58,498 nt of DNA from DASXMR01 sp036495525 (GTDB lineage Bacteria; Actinomycetota; Actinomycetes; Streptosporangiales; Streptosporangiaceae), in assembly GCA_036495525.1 (NCBI GenBank), contig DASXMR010000048.1:1-58498 (forward strand), in the 5' to 3' direction. Made by a program: the position numbers and the translations under genes. Under the pieces are notes generated by a model that saw only the letters and a program-made list of their open reading frames with translations, made no database searches and was not told the DNA's origin. Position 1 is the first letter of the stretch, and the number at the start of each line of letters is the position of its first letter. This document shows positions 8,278 through 16,473 of this stretch, one piece after another.

Positions 8278-9018
8278 GTGCTCAGGCTTCACCGGCTGGA
8301 CGTGCTCGCCCGGCTGCCCCATCCGGGCCGCGGTTTCACCCAGGGGCTGATACTGGCCGGCGGCGCGGTGTGGGAGAGCACCGGCCTGTACGGCGAGTCG
8401 TCGCTGCGCAGCTATCAGCCTGGCGCGGCCGAGCCGCAGCGATGCCTGCCGCTGCCGCGGGAGTACTTCGGCGAGGGCATCTGCCTGGCGGGGGGCGTCC
8501 TCTGGCAGCTCACCTGGCAGGAGCGAGTCGCCCTGCGCTGGGACCCGCGCACCCTCGCGCAGCCTGAGCCGGTCGCTTACAACCGGGAGGGCTGGGGGAT
8601 CTGCGCCGCCGCCGGGCAGGTGCTGACCAGCGACGGCAGCAGCGAGTTGGTCCGCCGGGATCCGCTGACGCTGCAGCCGCTCGGCATGATCGGGGTGCGG
8701 TGCGAGGGCAGGCGGCTGGACGGGCTCAACGACCTGGAGTGGAGCGCTGGCCGGGTGTGGGCGAATCTGCTCGGCCGTCCGTACCTGGCCGGCATCGACC
8801 CGGCGACCGGCGAGGTCACTGACGTCGTCGACGCCCGGCCGGTCAGGGAACGGCACCTGGGTGACCCGGAGGCGGTGCTGAACGGCATCGCGGCGCTGCC
8901 AGCAGTCGGGGAGTTCCTGCTGACCGGCAAGCGCTGGCGCTACCTGTACCGGGTCGCGCTGACCGGCGGCGAGCCGCCCCGCCGTCCGCAGCGGCTGCTG
9001 GCCGGCTTGCTCGGCTGA
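8278..9018 (+). CDS. Glutaminyl-peptide cyclotransferase-like protein
   Basis: A 246-aa protein matching the plant-type glutamine cyclotransferase family (five-bladed beta-propeller). The opening LPHPGRGFTQGLILAGGAVW, then ESTGLYGESSLR, the repeated blade strands and RRLDGLNDLEW are characteristic. The family converts N-terminal Gln to pyroglutamate. No signal peptide is visible, so it appears cytosolic here. GTG 8278 is preferred because of GAGAAGG upstream and because the frame before it has shadow composition. Last gene of the lipoprotein/FtsH-like operon, 37 bases after the previous stop. Confidence 0.8.
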   Translation: MLRLHRLDVLARLPHPGRGFTQGLILAGGAVWESTGLYGESSLRSYQPGAAEPQRCLPLPREYFGEGICLAGGVLWQLTWQERVALRWDPRTLAQPEPVAYNREGWGICAAAGQVLTSDGSSELVRRDPLTLQPLGMIGVRCEGRRLDGLNDLEWSAGRVWANLLGRPYLAGIDPATGEVTDVVDARPVRERHLGDPEAVLNGIAALPAVGEFLLTGKRWRYLYRVALTGGEPPRRPQRLLAGLLG

Positions 9019-9028
9019 CCCTCAGCCG
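9012..9028. terminator. Hairpin spanning two convergent stop codons
   Basis: CGGCTGA-CCC-TCAGCCG is a perfect 7-bp stem with a 3-base loop. It contains the TGA of the cyclotransferase gene in the left arm and the TGA of the DUF2087 gene (minus strand) in the right arm. Likely a compact bidirectional terminator. There is no U-tract, as is common in actinomycetes. Confidence 0.5.
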
Positions 9029-9342
9029 CGGTCCGGCCCCGCAGGGGGACCAGGGGTGATGTCCACCGAGCCGCCGGTGCGCCAGTACACGCCGGCTCCC
9101 CTCGACATGAAGCCCTCGTCCACCAGGTACCGGCGCAGCTCGGCCGGGTCGTCGTAGAGCTCGAGCAGGATGTCGTTGACCGACGACTCGGGGTAGCGCA
9201 CTCCTGGCTCGAACGCCTGGGCTACGCAGTCGAGCAGCTCAAGCCGCCGCGTCCGCTTCGACGGCATGGCCGCGATCTTCTTGCCGCGCAGGAACACGCG
9301 CAGCTGCCGCTGGCCGCTCAGCGCGTCGATGACCTCGCTCAC
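9022..9342 (-). CDS. DUF2087 domain protein
   Basis: A 106-aa protein. It carries the DUF2087 pattern: LRVFLRGKKIAAMPSKRTRR, then LLDCVAQAFEPGVRYPESSVNDIL, ending with LRRYLVDEGFMSRGAGVYWR. This resembles a small winged-helix fold found at the end of some regulators. GTG 9342 is the likely start. It follows the Fur-family gene by 18 bases in the same direction, so the two are probably co-transcribed. DNA binding is possible but not shown. Confidence 0.8.
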   Translation of the reverse strand: MSEVIDALSGQRQLRVFLRGKKIAAMPSKRTRRLELLDCVAQAFEPGVRYPESSVNDILLELYDDPAELRRYLVDEGFMSRGAGVYWRTGGSVDITPGPPAGPDRG

Positions 9343-9360
9343 AGTCCCGCTTACCCCTGC

Positions 9361-9810
9361 TTAGCGGCAGGCCGAGCAGATGCCGAGCACGTCAAGCCGG
9401 TGGCTGTGCGGCTCAAATCCCTCCGCGTCAGCGAGCTGCCCGATGGCCTGGGTGACGTTCTGCTCGAAGCCGGCGGGCAGGGTCACGTCGATGACTTTTC
9501 CGCAGTTGATGCAGACCAGGTGGTGGTGGTGCTCGGTAAGATCCTCAGCCAGCTCGAATCTGGTGAACTCGTCGCTCGCGGTGACCCGGCGGACCAGCCC
9601 GGCCGACTCGAGGTCGACCAGGTGCCGGTAGGCGGAGCTGCGCGGCAGGTCGGGCAGGCTCTCCGCGATGTCGCCGATGTTGACCGGGTGGCCGATGCTG
9701 ACCAGCAGCTCGACGATGGCACGCCGCCCGGCGGTATAGCGCTGGTCGATCCGGCGCAGCCGGAGCTCAGCGACGCTGTGCAGGTCGTCGGCTGTCCGCT
9801 CAGCTGGCAT
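9361..9810 (-). CDS. zur: Fur-family metal regulator, probably Zur
   Basis: A 149-aa Fur-family repressor. Winged helix about residues 15-85 (YTAGRRAIVELLVSIGHPV, SSAYRHLVDLESAGLVRR). The metal/dimer domain has the motif EHHHHLVCINCGKVID, and a second CxxC (CSAC) ends the protein, giving the structural zinc site. It lies divergent from a zinc/manganese-type ABC transporter with a Zur-box-like palindrome between them, which supports a zinc-uptake repressor. Mur/Fur function cannot be excluded. ATG 9810 is chosen over GTG 9840 because of GAGG seven bases upstream. Confidence 0.83.
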   Translation of the reverse strand: MPAERTADDLHSVAELRLRRIDQRYTAGRRAIVELLVSIGHPVNIGDIAESLPDLPRSSAYRHLVDLESAGLVRRVTASDEFTRFELAEDLTEHHHHLVCINCGKVIDVTLPAGFEQNVTQAIGQLADAEGFEPHSHRLDVLGICSACR

Positions 9811-9988
9811 CGGCCAGCCTCGCTCGCTGCGGCCGGGCACGACCTGGAATCGCCCCGTACTGACGGCCGGATGGCATCTGAATCTCCCGTTGGTGCTGAG
9901 CCCTAGCCCACGATAGCCGGGCCCGGCTGACGGCTGCGTCTGACAGGCCCGCCGCGTCCTGCTGCCCCAGCTGAGCAGGTAACTTGCA

Positions 9989-10003
9989 TTGAGACTCAGT
10001 CTC
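9989..10003. promoter_or_regulatory. Zur-box-like palindromic operator
   Basis: TGAGACTCAGTCTCA is a perfect 7-1-7 palindrome 16 bases before the transporter start codon. It matches the frame TGA-A-TCA-T-TCA of the actinobacterial Zur box (TGAAAATCATTTTCA, from memory) at every fixed position, with AT positions replaced by G/C. Position and form suggest repression of the metal transporter by the adjacent Fur-family regulator. Confidence 0.65.
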
Positions 10004-10019
10004 AGACTACTCTACTGCT

Positions 10020-11003
10020 ATGCCTCCCAAGCCCCCCAGAAGACTCCGTGGCGGCCCGCGCCGCCCGCGCGGGCGGCTGGCCCGCCTGGCCGGCCTGGGC
10101 GCCGCTGCCGCAGCACTGACCGCGGCGGCCGGCTGCACGACGGCCGGCTCGGCCAACGTCGCCGACTCGGCCGGCACGGCGATCAGCGCCATCGGTGCGG
10201 AGAACCAGTACGCGAACGTGCTCAGCCAGATTGGCGGCAAGTTCGTGCATGTCACGTCCATTCTCAGCAACCCCAACACCGACCCGCACACATTCGAGTC
10301 GAGCCCGCAGGTGGCCAGGCAGGTCAGCCAGGCGCAGCTGATCGTGCAGAACGGAGTCGGATACGACTCGTTCATGAACAAGATCGAGGCGGCCTCGGGC
10401 AACCCGGACCGCAAGATCATCGTCGCGCAGCAGGTGCTCGGCCTGCCGGACAGCACGCCGAACCCGCACCTGTGGTACAGCCCGTCGACGATGCCGGCCG
10501 TGGCCAGGGCCATGGCCGCCGACCTGTCGGCGCTGCGGCCGGCGCACGCGGCCTACTTCCAGGCGAACCTGCGCGCGTTCGACAAGTCACTGCAGCCATG
10601 GCTGACTGCCATCGCGCAGTTCAAGAGCGTCTATCCCGGCGCACCGGTCGCGACCACCGAGCCGGTCGCCGACTACCTGCTGCAGGCGATGGGGGCGGAC
10701 AACCTCACCCCGTTCTCATTCCAGGCGGACATCATGAACGGCGTCGATCCCGCGCCACAGGACGTCGCGCTGGAACAGGGCTTCTTCACCCAGCACAAGG
10801 CCAGGGCTTTCGTCTACAACCAGCAGGTCTCCGATGCGCTGACGGTCTCGGTCCGGCAGACGGCGCAGCAGGCAGGCGTGCCGGTCGTCGGCGTGTACGA
10901 GACGATGCCCACGCCGGGCTTCTCCTATCAGTCGTGGATGCTCGCTGAGGTCAAGGCAATCCAGCAGGCGGTCGCCAGCAAGATCTCCACGGAGCGGCTG
11001 TGA
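10020..11003 (+). CDS. Metal ABC transporter substrate-binding lipoprotein
   Basis: A 327-aa cluster A-I (ZnuA/PsaA family) binding protein. The N-terminus is long and Arg/Pro-rich, followed by a hydrophobic core and lipobox TAAAGC (Cys about 40), so it is membrane-anchored outside. Candidate metal ligands are His in DPHTFE, His in NPHLWY and a Glu in TTEPVADYL. A Glu at the third position is more like Mn-binding PsaA than Zn-binding ZnuA, yet the operator looks like a Zur box; zinc or manganese is therefore open. First gene of a four-gene operon. Confidence 0.87.
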   Translation: MPPKPPRRLRGGPRRPRGRLARLAGLGAAAAALTAAAGCTTAGSANVADSAGTAISAIGAENQYANVLSQIGGKFVHVTSILSNPNTDPHTFESSPQVARQVSQAQLIVQNGVGYDSFMNKIEAASGNPDRKIIVAQQVLGLPDSTPNPHLWYSPSTMPAVARAMAADLSALRPAHAAYFQANLRAFDKSLQPWLTAIAQFKSVYPGAPVATTEPVADYLLQAMGADNLTPFSFQADIMNGVDPAPQDVALEQGFFTQHKARAFVYNQQVSDALTVSVRQTAQQAGVPVVGVYETMPTPGFSYQSWMLAEVKAIQQAVASKISTERL

Positions 11004-11911
11004 CTGATTCCCAGCCCGGCCGGCCGGGCGAGGTGCTGCGGGTCGAGGGGGTCAGCGTCTCGCTGGCCGGCCGCCCGGTGCTCGGGGACGTCAGCTTCAC
11101 CGTCGGGGCCGGCCAGTTCACCGGCCTGATCGGGCCGAACGGGGCCGGCAAGACCACCCTGCTGCGGGTGATCCTGGGGCTGCAGCGACCGTCGGCCGGC
11201 CAGGTCACGCTGCCGCGGCAGGCCGGCCGCGCCGCCCGGCTCGGCTACGTGCCGCAGAAGGTGCTGCTCGACCCTGACATGCCGCTGCGCGCCCGTGACC
11301 TGGTCGGCCTCGGCCTGGACGGGCACCGCCTTGGCATCCCGCTGCGCTCCAGGCAGCGCCGTGAGGCGGTCAGCGAGATGCTGCACGCCGTCGGCGCCGA
11401 TCACTACGCCGACGCCAAGGTCGGCAGCCTGTCCGGCGGCGAGCAGCAGCGGGTGCTGATCGCGCACGCGCTGATCAGCCGCCCGCCGCTGCTGCTGCTC
11501 GACGAGCCGCTGGCCAACCTCGACCTGCACAGCGGCCAGGAGATCATCGCCCTGCTCGACCGGATCGCTACCGAGCATCAGGTCGCGATCCTGCTGTCGG
11601 CGCACGAGATGAATGCCCTGCTGCCGGTCACCGACCGGATCGTCTACCTGGCCGGCGGCCGGGCGGTAAGCGGTACCACAGCCGAGGTGGTCAGGCCCGA
11701 CGTGCTCAGCCGGCTGTACGGGCATCACGTGGACGTGCTGCATGTGCACGGCCGGATCCTGGTGGTGGCCGGCGCCGCCGACGAGCCGGGCGCGGCAGGG
11801 CACGAGGCCGAGGTACTGACCGGCACCGACGACCAGGCGCACGTGGCGGCGGCACCAGTGGCTGGTGCCGGGGCCGCGCTGCCCGCCGGCGCGCCGGGCC
11901 GGAAGGGCTGA
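11000..11911 (+). CDS. Metal ABC transporter ATP-binding protein (ZnuC-like)
   Basis: A 303-aa ABC ATPase. Walker A GPNGAGKTTLL, signature LSGGEQQR, Walker B LLLLDEPLANLD and the H-loop SAHEMN are all intact. GTG 11000 overlaps the stop of the binding-protein gene by 4 bp. The C-terminal 50 residues after HGRILVVAG are Ala/Gly-rich and not part of the fold. It powers the two permeases that follow. Confidence 0.9.
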   Translation: MTDSQPGRPGEVLRVEGVSVSLAGRPVLGDVSFTVGAGQFTGLIGPNGAGKTTLLRVILGLQRPSAGQVTLPRQAGRAARLGYVPQKVLLDPDMPLRARDLVGLGLDGHRLGIPLRSRQRREAVSEMLHAVGADHYADAKVGSLSGGEQQRVLIAHALISRPPLLLLDEPLANLDLHSGQEIIALLDRIATEHQVAILLSAHEMNALLPVTDRIVYLAGGRAVSGTTAEVVRPDVLSRLYGHHVDVLHVHGRILVVAGAADEPGAAGHEAEVLTGTDDQAHVAAAPVAGAGAALPAGAPGRKG

Positions 11912-11917
11912 GCGGCG

Positions 11918-12895
11918 GTGCACGCCCTCTACTCAGCCGTGTTCGAGCCAGGCTTCTTCGCCAGCCAGCAGGTCCACGTGGCGGCGGCGATCGGCGGGGC
12001 GGTCGCGGTCGTCTGCGCCGTGACCGGGGTGTTCACCGTGCTGCGCGGCCAGTCTTTCGGCGGGCACGCGCTCGGCGACGTCTCGGCGGCCGGCGGCTCA
12101 GGCGCGCTGCTGACTGGCCTGCCGCCAGTCGCCGGGTTCGTCGGCCTTGGCGTCGCCGGCGCGGCCGCGATGGACCTGATCGGGGTGCGCCGGGTGCGCA
12201 GCCGGGACATCGCCACCGGCATCGTGCTCGGCGCGGCCATCGGCCTGACCGCGCTATTCCTCTACCTGCAGACCTACACGGGCAGTTCAGCCGGCGCGAC
12301 CCAGCAGATCTTGTTCGGCACGATCTTCTCTGTCTCGGCCGGGACCCTGCCGGTGGTGCTGGTCCTCGGCGCTGTCGCGCTCGGCTGCATCGCGCTCGTC
12401 GGCCGCCCGCTGCTGCTGAGCACGGTCAGCGCCGACGTGGCTGTTGCGCGGGGTGTCCCGGTGCGCCTGGTCGGCCTCGGCTACATGGTCGCGCTGGCCG
12501 TTTCGGTCGGGCTGTCGTCGCTCGCCGTCGGCGCGATCCTGTCGACGGCGCTGCTGATCGGCCCGGCCGCGACCGCGGTCCGGCTCACCCGCCGGCTGAG
12601 CCGGGCGCTGATCCTGGCGTGCCTGCTCGGCGTCGCCGCGACCTGGCTCGGGGTTCTGCTCGCTTACGACAGCTACTACTGGAACCGCAGTCACCAGAAC
12701 CTCCCTGTCAGCTTCTTCGTGGTTGCGCTGATCTTCGTGGGCTACCTGGCCTCCGGCCTCGCGACCAGGCACGCGGCCAGGCGTACCGTGACGGCGACGG
12801 CCGTGACCCAGCAGGCCACGACGCCGCACGTCATGACTCAGCAAGCCGTGACCCCTGCCGCGCCGCCGCGGGCCAGGGCCGGTCAGGGGCACTGA
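11918..12895 (+). CDS. Metal ABC transporter permease, first copy
   Basis: A 325-aa ABC-3 family integral membrane protein with about eight or nine hydrophobic segments. Family marks: AVTGVFTVLRGQSFGGHAL near the start and SLAVGAILSTALLIGPAATA late. A 40-residue Thr/Gln/Ala-rich tail is unusual. GTG 11918 begins 6 bases after the ATPase stop. With the next gene it should form a heterodimeric pore, as in TroCD-type systems. Confidence 0.87.
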   Translation: MHALYSAVFEPGFFASQQVHVAAAIGGAVAVVCAVTGVFTVLRGQSFGGHALGDVSAAGGSGALLTGLPPVAGFVGLGVAGAAAMDLIGVRRVRSRDIATGIVLGAAIGLTALFLYLQTYTGSSAGATQQILFGTIFSVSAGTLPVVLVLGAVALGCIALVGRPLLLSTVSADVAVARGVPVRLVGLGYMVALAVSVGLSSLAVGAILSTALLIGPAATAVRLTRRLSRALILACLLGVAATWLGVLLAYDSYYWNRSHQNLPVSFFVVALIFVGYLASGLATRHAARRTVTATAVTQQATTPHVMTQQAVTPAAPPRARAGQGH

Positions 12896-12896
12896 G

Positions 12897-13760
12897 ATGT
12901 TCGCGGCCTTCATGATCAACGCCTGGATCTCCGGGACGATCGTCGCGGTCGCGGCCGGCGTCGTCGGATTCTTCGTCGTGCTGCGCGGCTCGGCCTTCCC
13001 GGCGCACGCGATCCCGAAGGGCGCGTTCGCAGGCGCCGCTGGCGCTAGCCTGATCGGCGTCAGCACGCTGGCGGGCCTGGCCGTGTTCTCGGTCCTCGGT
13101 GCCCTCGGCGTCGGCCTGCTCGGCCGCAAGGGTCGCAGCGACGTGGCGACCGCGCTCGCCCTGGTGCTGATGCTGGCGGTCGGCGCCGCGTTCCTGAGCC
13201 TGACGACGCAGTACGAGCCGGAGATCTACGCGCTGCTGTTCGGCGAGATCCTGGGGGTCAGCAGCACGCAGCTGCTGCCGGTGGCCGCGCTGGCGGTGGC
13301 GTGCATCTCGGTGATCGCGGTGCTGTGGCGGCCGCTGCTGCTGACCTCGGCCGTGCCCGAGACGGCAGCCGCGCGCCGGGTCCGCACGCAGGCCGTGCAG
13401 ATGTGCTTCCTGCTGGTGGTGGCGCTGGCGACAGCGATGACCGTGCCCGTTACCGGTGCACTGCTGATCTTCAGCCTGATGATCGGCCCGCCGGCCGCAG
13501 CGCGCTCGTTCACCGCCCGGCCGGCGGTGGCGATGCTGCTGTCGGTGCTGATCGCGCTGGCCACGATCTGGGCCGCCATCGCCGCGTCATTCACCTGGAA
13601 CTGGCCGGTCGGCTTCTTCGTCGGCGTGCTGGCCGCGGTCAGTTACGGCATCGGCCGCTGCTGGGCGGCGATCAGCAGCCGGATCACGCCCAGGGCCGAG
13701 GCTCGGGGTACTGGCGCTCCTCGTACCCCTGAGCCTCAGCCCGACGCCGTCGCCGCATGA
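12897..13760 (+). CDS. Metal ABC transporter permease, second copy
   Basis: A 287-aa ABC-3 family permease that starts 1 base after the previous stop. Marks: GVVGFFVVLRGSAFPAHAI near the N-terminus and VTGALLIFSLMIGPPAAA late; about eight membrane segments. Having two permeases resembles TroC/TroD or MntC/MntD rather than the single ZnuB. Its last 77 bases overlap, on the opposite strand, the end of the DUF6458-like gene. Confidence 0.87.
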   Translation: MFAAFMINAWISGTIVAVAAGVVGFFVVLRGSAFPAHAIPKGAFAGAAGASLIGVSTLAGLAVFSVLGALGVGLLGRKGRSDVATALALVLMLAVGAAFLSLTTQYEPEIYALLFGEILGVSSTQLLPVAALAVACISVIAVLWRPLLLTSAVPETAAARRVRTQAVQMCFLLVVALATAMTVPVTGALLIFSLMIGPPAAARSFTARPAVAMLLSVLIALATIWAAIAASFTWNWPVGFFVGVLAAVSYGIGRCWAAISSRITPRAEARGTGAPRTPEPQPDAVAA

Positions 13761-13914
13761 TCGTCAGGCAGACGGACGCTATCCCGCCTACCGCGCCGCC
13801 GATCATCAGGATCAGCCCCACCGTGGGCAGGTCGATGTACTTGGGCTGATAGCTCACGGCGAACCTGAGGATCGCGCCCATGACGATCAGCGCGACACTC
13901 GCTGCGATGCTCAT
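13684..13914 (-). CDS. DUF6458-like small membrane protein
   Basis: A 76-aa protein with two hydrophobic segments (IAASVALIVMGAILRFAV and TVGLILMIGGAVGGIASV), then a basic MRRRRR motif and a charged tail. This is the layout of the DUF6458 family of actinomycetes; function unknown. ATG 13914 is chosen because GGAGGA lies 10 bases upstream. Operator site 13979-13995 is centred 73 bases before the start. The 3' end overlaps the second permease gene tail-to-tail by 77 bp. Confidence 0.72.
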   Translation of the reverse strand: MSIAASVALIVMGAILRFAVSYQPKYIDLPTVGLILMIGGAVGGIASVCLTIMRRRRRAEAQGYEERQYPEPRPWA

Positions 13915-13978
13915 CGCCGGTTTCCTCCTGACGCCGTGGCTTGCCTGGACTGCCTGCCCTGGGCGGCGGCCGGGCATC

Positions 13979-13995
13979 TCACCCCGGCGGGGTGA
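13979..13995. promoter_or_regulatory. Operator copy a (TCACCCC-GGC-GGGGTGA)
   Basis: A perfect 7-3-7 inverted repeat, one of 15 copies of a motif shared by promoters across 13.7-39 kb. It is centred 73 bases before the DUF6458-like start. Confidence 0.7.
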
Positions 13996-14076
13996 ACCTC
14001 GCGCAGCGCGGCCCGACCTGGCCGGCCGGCGCCAGGCAGGCCGAAAGCAGCAAGCGGGGCCGTCCTGCCGTGGCGG

Positions 14077-14526
14077 CTACCTGAGCCCGGCCGTCACCAG
14101 ATCCTCCGGATGCACCCAGGCCTCAGCCAGCAGCGAGCCGCCGGCCTCGCCGATGGCGTCGCGCAGCCCGATCGCCCAGGTGTGCTCGATGACCGCGAGC
14201 GCGACGGTGGCGCCGCGCGGAATGGCGTCGCTCGGATACCAGACATCCGAGTCGGGTGATACCTCGTCCAAGTCGGCGCCGCCCGGGTCGAGGCCGGTCA
14301 GCGCCCGCACGTGCATCCCGCCGCCGGGCAGGTCGCCCAGCACGCCATCGTCTTCCGCCTCGATGATCGTGAAGCTGCCGTCGGCGGCCCGGTGCACCAG
14401 CAGCGCGTCGATCAGCCGGACGACGTCCATGACGCGCAGCCGCTCCAGCTCGGCCATCACCTGGCCGCGGAACTCGCCGGCCGGATCGAAGCCGATGATC
14501 AGGAGCTGAACGGGTCCCAGTGTCAT
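14077..14526 (-). CDS. DUF6325 family protein
   Basis: A 149-aa soluble protein. It begins GPVQLLIIGFDPAGEFRGQV and continues with a beta-alpha pattern and WYPSDAIPRGATVALAVIEH, as in DUF6325/DUF1269-like proteins that often accompany SHOCT proteins in actinomycetes. Function is unknown. It follows the SHOCT gene by 60 bases and is probably transcribed with it from the promoter at operator b. Confidence 0.72.
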   Translation of the reverse strand: MTLGPVQLLIIGFDPAGEFRGQVMAELERLRVMDVVRLIDALLVHRAADGSFTIIEAEDDGVLGDLPGGGMHVRALTGLDPGGADLDEVSPDSDVWYPSDAIPRGATVALAVIEHTWAIGLRDAIGEAGGSLLAEAWVHPEDLVTAGLR

Positions 14527-14586
14527 GCTGTCTCCCCGAGTGAGTCGTGTTGGCGCGGACCAGTGCCCGGCCGCATCCCTGGCCGG

Positions 14587-14880
14587 CTAGCCCGCCAGCA
14601 GCTTCTGCTTGGCGGTGTCGTACTCCGCCTGGGTCAGCGCGCCGGAATCGGCGAGCTGCTTGAGCTGGCTCAGCTGAGCCACCAGGTCGTCGTGGCCAGC
14701 CGAGGCCTGGGCCGGGACCGACTGGGCCTGACTGGCCTGCGCCTGCTGCCTCTCCACGTTCGCCAGCCGCTCGTCCTGCTCGCTATTTTGCTGCGAACGG
14801 TTCGCGGCGGCCCGGCCGGCGAGCATGCCCGCCCCGCCGATCATGGCCGTGCGCAGCAGTGGCCTGCGTCGAAATGGCAT
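14587..14880 (-). CDS. SHOCT domain protein
   Basis: A 97-aa protein. The N-terminus has a short basic then Gly/Ala-rich hydrophobic stretch (TAMIGGAGMLAGRAA), then a Gln/Ser-rich linker, then a C-terminal SHOCT helix pair (LSQLKQLADSGALTQAEYDT ... KLLAG). SHOCT units are thought to mediate oligomer or membrane interactions. ATG 14880 has an operator (14941-14957) centred 69 bases upstream. First gene of a two-gene unit with DUF6325. Confidence 0.85.
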   Translation of the reverse strand: MPFRRRPLLRTAMIGGAGMLAGRAAANRSQQNSEQDERLANVERQQAQASQAQSVPAQASAGHDDLVAQLSQLKQLADSGALTQAEYDTAKQKLLAG

Positions 14881-14940
14881 TGTTATCGACCTCCCTGAGT
14901 CGGCACCAAGGAACGCTAGGCAGGGCCGCGGCCGCCGGCA

Positions 14941-14957
14941 TCACCCGTGGCGGGCGA
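14941..14957. promoter_or_regulatory. Operator copy b (TCACCCG-TGG-CGGGCGA)
   Basis: A 7-3-7 inverted repeat with one mismatch, preceded by GCA as in several other copies. It lies between the divergent SHOCT gene (69 bases to start) and ClC channel gene (98 bases to start) and could serve both. Confidence 0.65.
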
Positions 14958-15046
14958 GGTGGCCGGCAGCCAGGCCGGGTCACGATGCAGTCCAGGCCGC
15001 CGCTGGTGGCTGGCGACGTGCGCGGCAATCCGGGGAGGCGCTGGTC

Positions 15047-16462
15047 GTGCCGACTGCTGGTGGCACGGGCGCGGCGCCAGCGGCCGGGGGCGCGCGAGCG
15101 CAGGATCCGGCTGCCGTGCTGCGCAGCGGCCGTTACCTGGTGCTGCTGGTGGTCGCGGCTGCGACCGGAGCGCCCGTCGCCGCGGCGGCCTACGGCTTCC
15201 TGGCCCTGGTCAGCCAGCTGCAGACCTGGCTGTTCCACGACCTGCCCGGCGAGCTCGGCTTTGCCGGCGCGCCCGCCTGGTGGCCGCTTCCGCTGCTCGC
15301 GATTGGCGGGCTGCTGACCGCGGCGGTGATCAGGTACCTGCCCGGCGGGGGCGGGCCGTCGCCGGCCGAAGGTTTCCACCTGCACGGCGCGCCAGGCCCG
15401 GCCCAGCTGCCCGGCGTGGTGCTCGCCGCGCTCGCCACGCTCAGCTTCGGCGCGGTGCTCGGGCCTGAGGCGCCGCTGATCGCGCTCGGCGGCGGGCTGT
15501 GCGTGCTCGCGCTTCGCCTCTCGCGCCGCCCGGTGCCCGCGCGGCTCAGCGCGATGCTGGCGGCGGCCGGCAGCTTCTCCGCTATCAGCACGCTGCTCGG
15601 CTCGCCGGTGCTCGGCGCGTTCCTGCTGATGGAGGCTTCCGGCCTGAGCGGCATGAGCATGGAGCTGGTGCTGCTGCCCGGCCTGCTCGCGGCCGGTGTT
15701 GGCGCGCTGGTCGCCATCGGGCTGAACGCGTGGTCCGGCCTCGGCACGTTCTCGCTGGCCATCCCGCAGCTGCCGCACTTCGCCCGGCCGGACATCATCG
15801 ACTTCTGCTGGGCGCTGGTCATCGGCCTGGCCGCGGCGCTGCTGGGCGCCGTGGTCCGGCGGCTGGCGCTCTTGCTTCGACCGCACGTCGAGCGGCGGCT
15901 GCTGGTCGCGGTTCCGGCGGCGGGACTTGCGGTGGCCGGACTGGCGATCCTGTACGCGCAGGTGACCGGCAAGAGCAGCAGCCAGGTGCTGTTCTCCGGG
16001 CAGACCGCGCTGGCCCCGCTGGTCAGCCACGGAGCCGGCTACCCGCTGGGCACGGTGCTGCTGCTGCTGGCGTGCAAGAGCCTCGGCTACGGCCTGTCGC
16101 TCAGCAGCTTTCGCGGCGGCCCGGTCTTCCCGTCGCTGTTCACCGGCGCGGCTGGCGGGCTGGCTATGTCGCACCTGCCCGGCCTGGCCCTGGTGCCCGC
16201 GGTGGCCATGGGCATGGGCGCGATGTGCGCGGTCATGCTGACGCTGCCGCTGACCGCCGTGCTGCTCGCGACGCTGCTGCTGTTCTCCGACGGCATCGCG
16301 GTCACCCCGCTGGTCATCGTGGCCGTGGTGGTCGCCTACGCCGCTGCCGCGCGGCTCACGCCAAAGGCGCCGGCTGACCAGGCGCCGGCCGGCCAGGCCG
16401 CGGCCGGCCAGCAGGCGGCGACTGGGCAGAGCGGCCCGGCAGGTCACCGTGAGTCCGAGTAG
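15047..16462 (+). CDS. ClC family chloride channel/transporter
   Basis: A 471-aa integral membrane protein with about ten hydrophobic segments. ClC motifs: GAVLGPEAPLIALGG, where the Glu corresponds to the gating glutamate of GxEGP, and FRGGPVFPSLFTGAAGGLA, corresponding to GxFxP. No CBS domains. The last 35 residues are Ala/Gln/Pro repeats. GTG 15047 is preferred over the longer frame because GGGGAGG lies 8-14 bases upstream and the earlier sequence has shadow composition. gntK follows after 11 bases. Confidence 0.82.
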   Translation: MPTAGGTGAAPAAGGARAQDPAAVLRSGRYLVLLVVAAATGAPVAAAAYGFLALVSQLQTWLFHDLPGELGFAGAPAWWPLPLLAIGGLLTAAVIRYLPGGGGPSPAEGFHLHGAPGPAQLPGVVLAALATLSFGAVLGPEAPLIALGGGLCVLALRLSRRPVPARLSAMLAAAGSFSAISTLLGSPVLGAFLLMEASGLSGMSMELVLLPGLLAAGVGALVAIGLNAWSGLGTFSLAIPQLPHFARPDIIDFCWALVIGLAAALLGAVVRRLALLLRPHVERRLLVAVPAAGLAVAGLAILYAQVTGKSSSQVLFSGQTALAPLVSHGAGYPLGTVLLLLACKSLGYGLSLSSFRGGPVFPSLFTGAAGGLAMSHLPGLALVPAVAMGMGAMCAVMLTLPLTAVLLATLLLFSDGIAVTPLVIVAVVVAYAAAARLTPKAPADQAPAGQAAAGQQAATGQSGPAGHRESE

Positions 16463-16473
16463 GCTCGCAGCTG

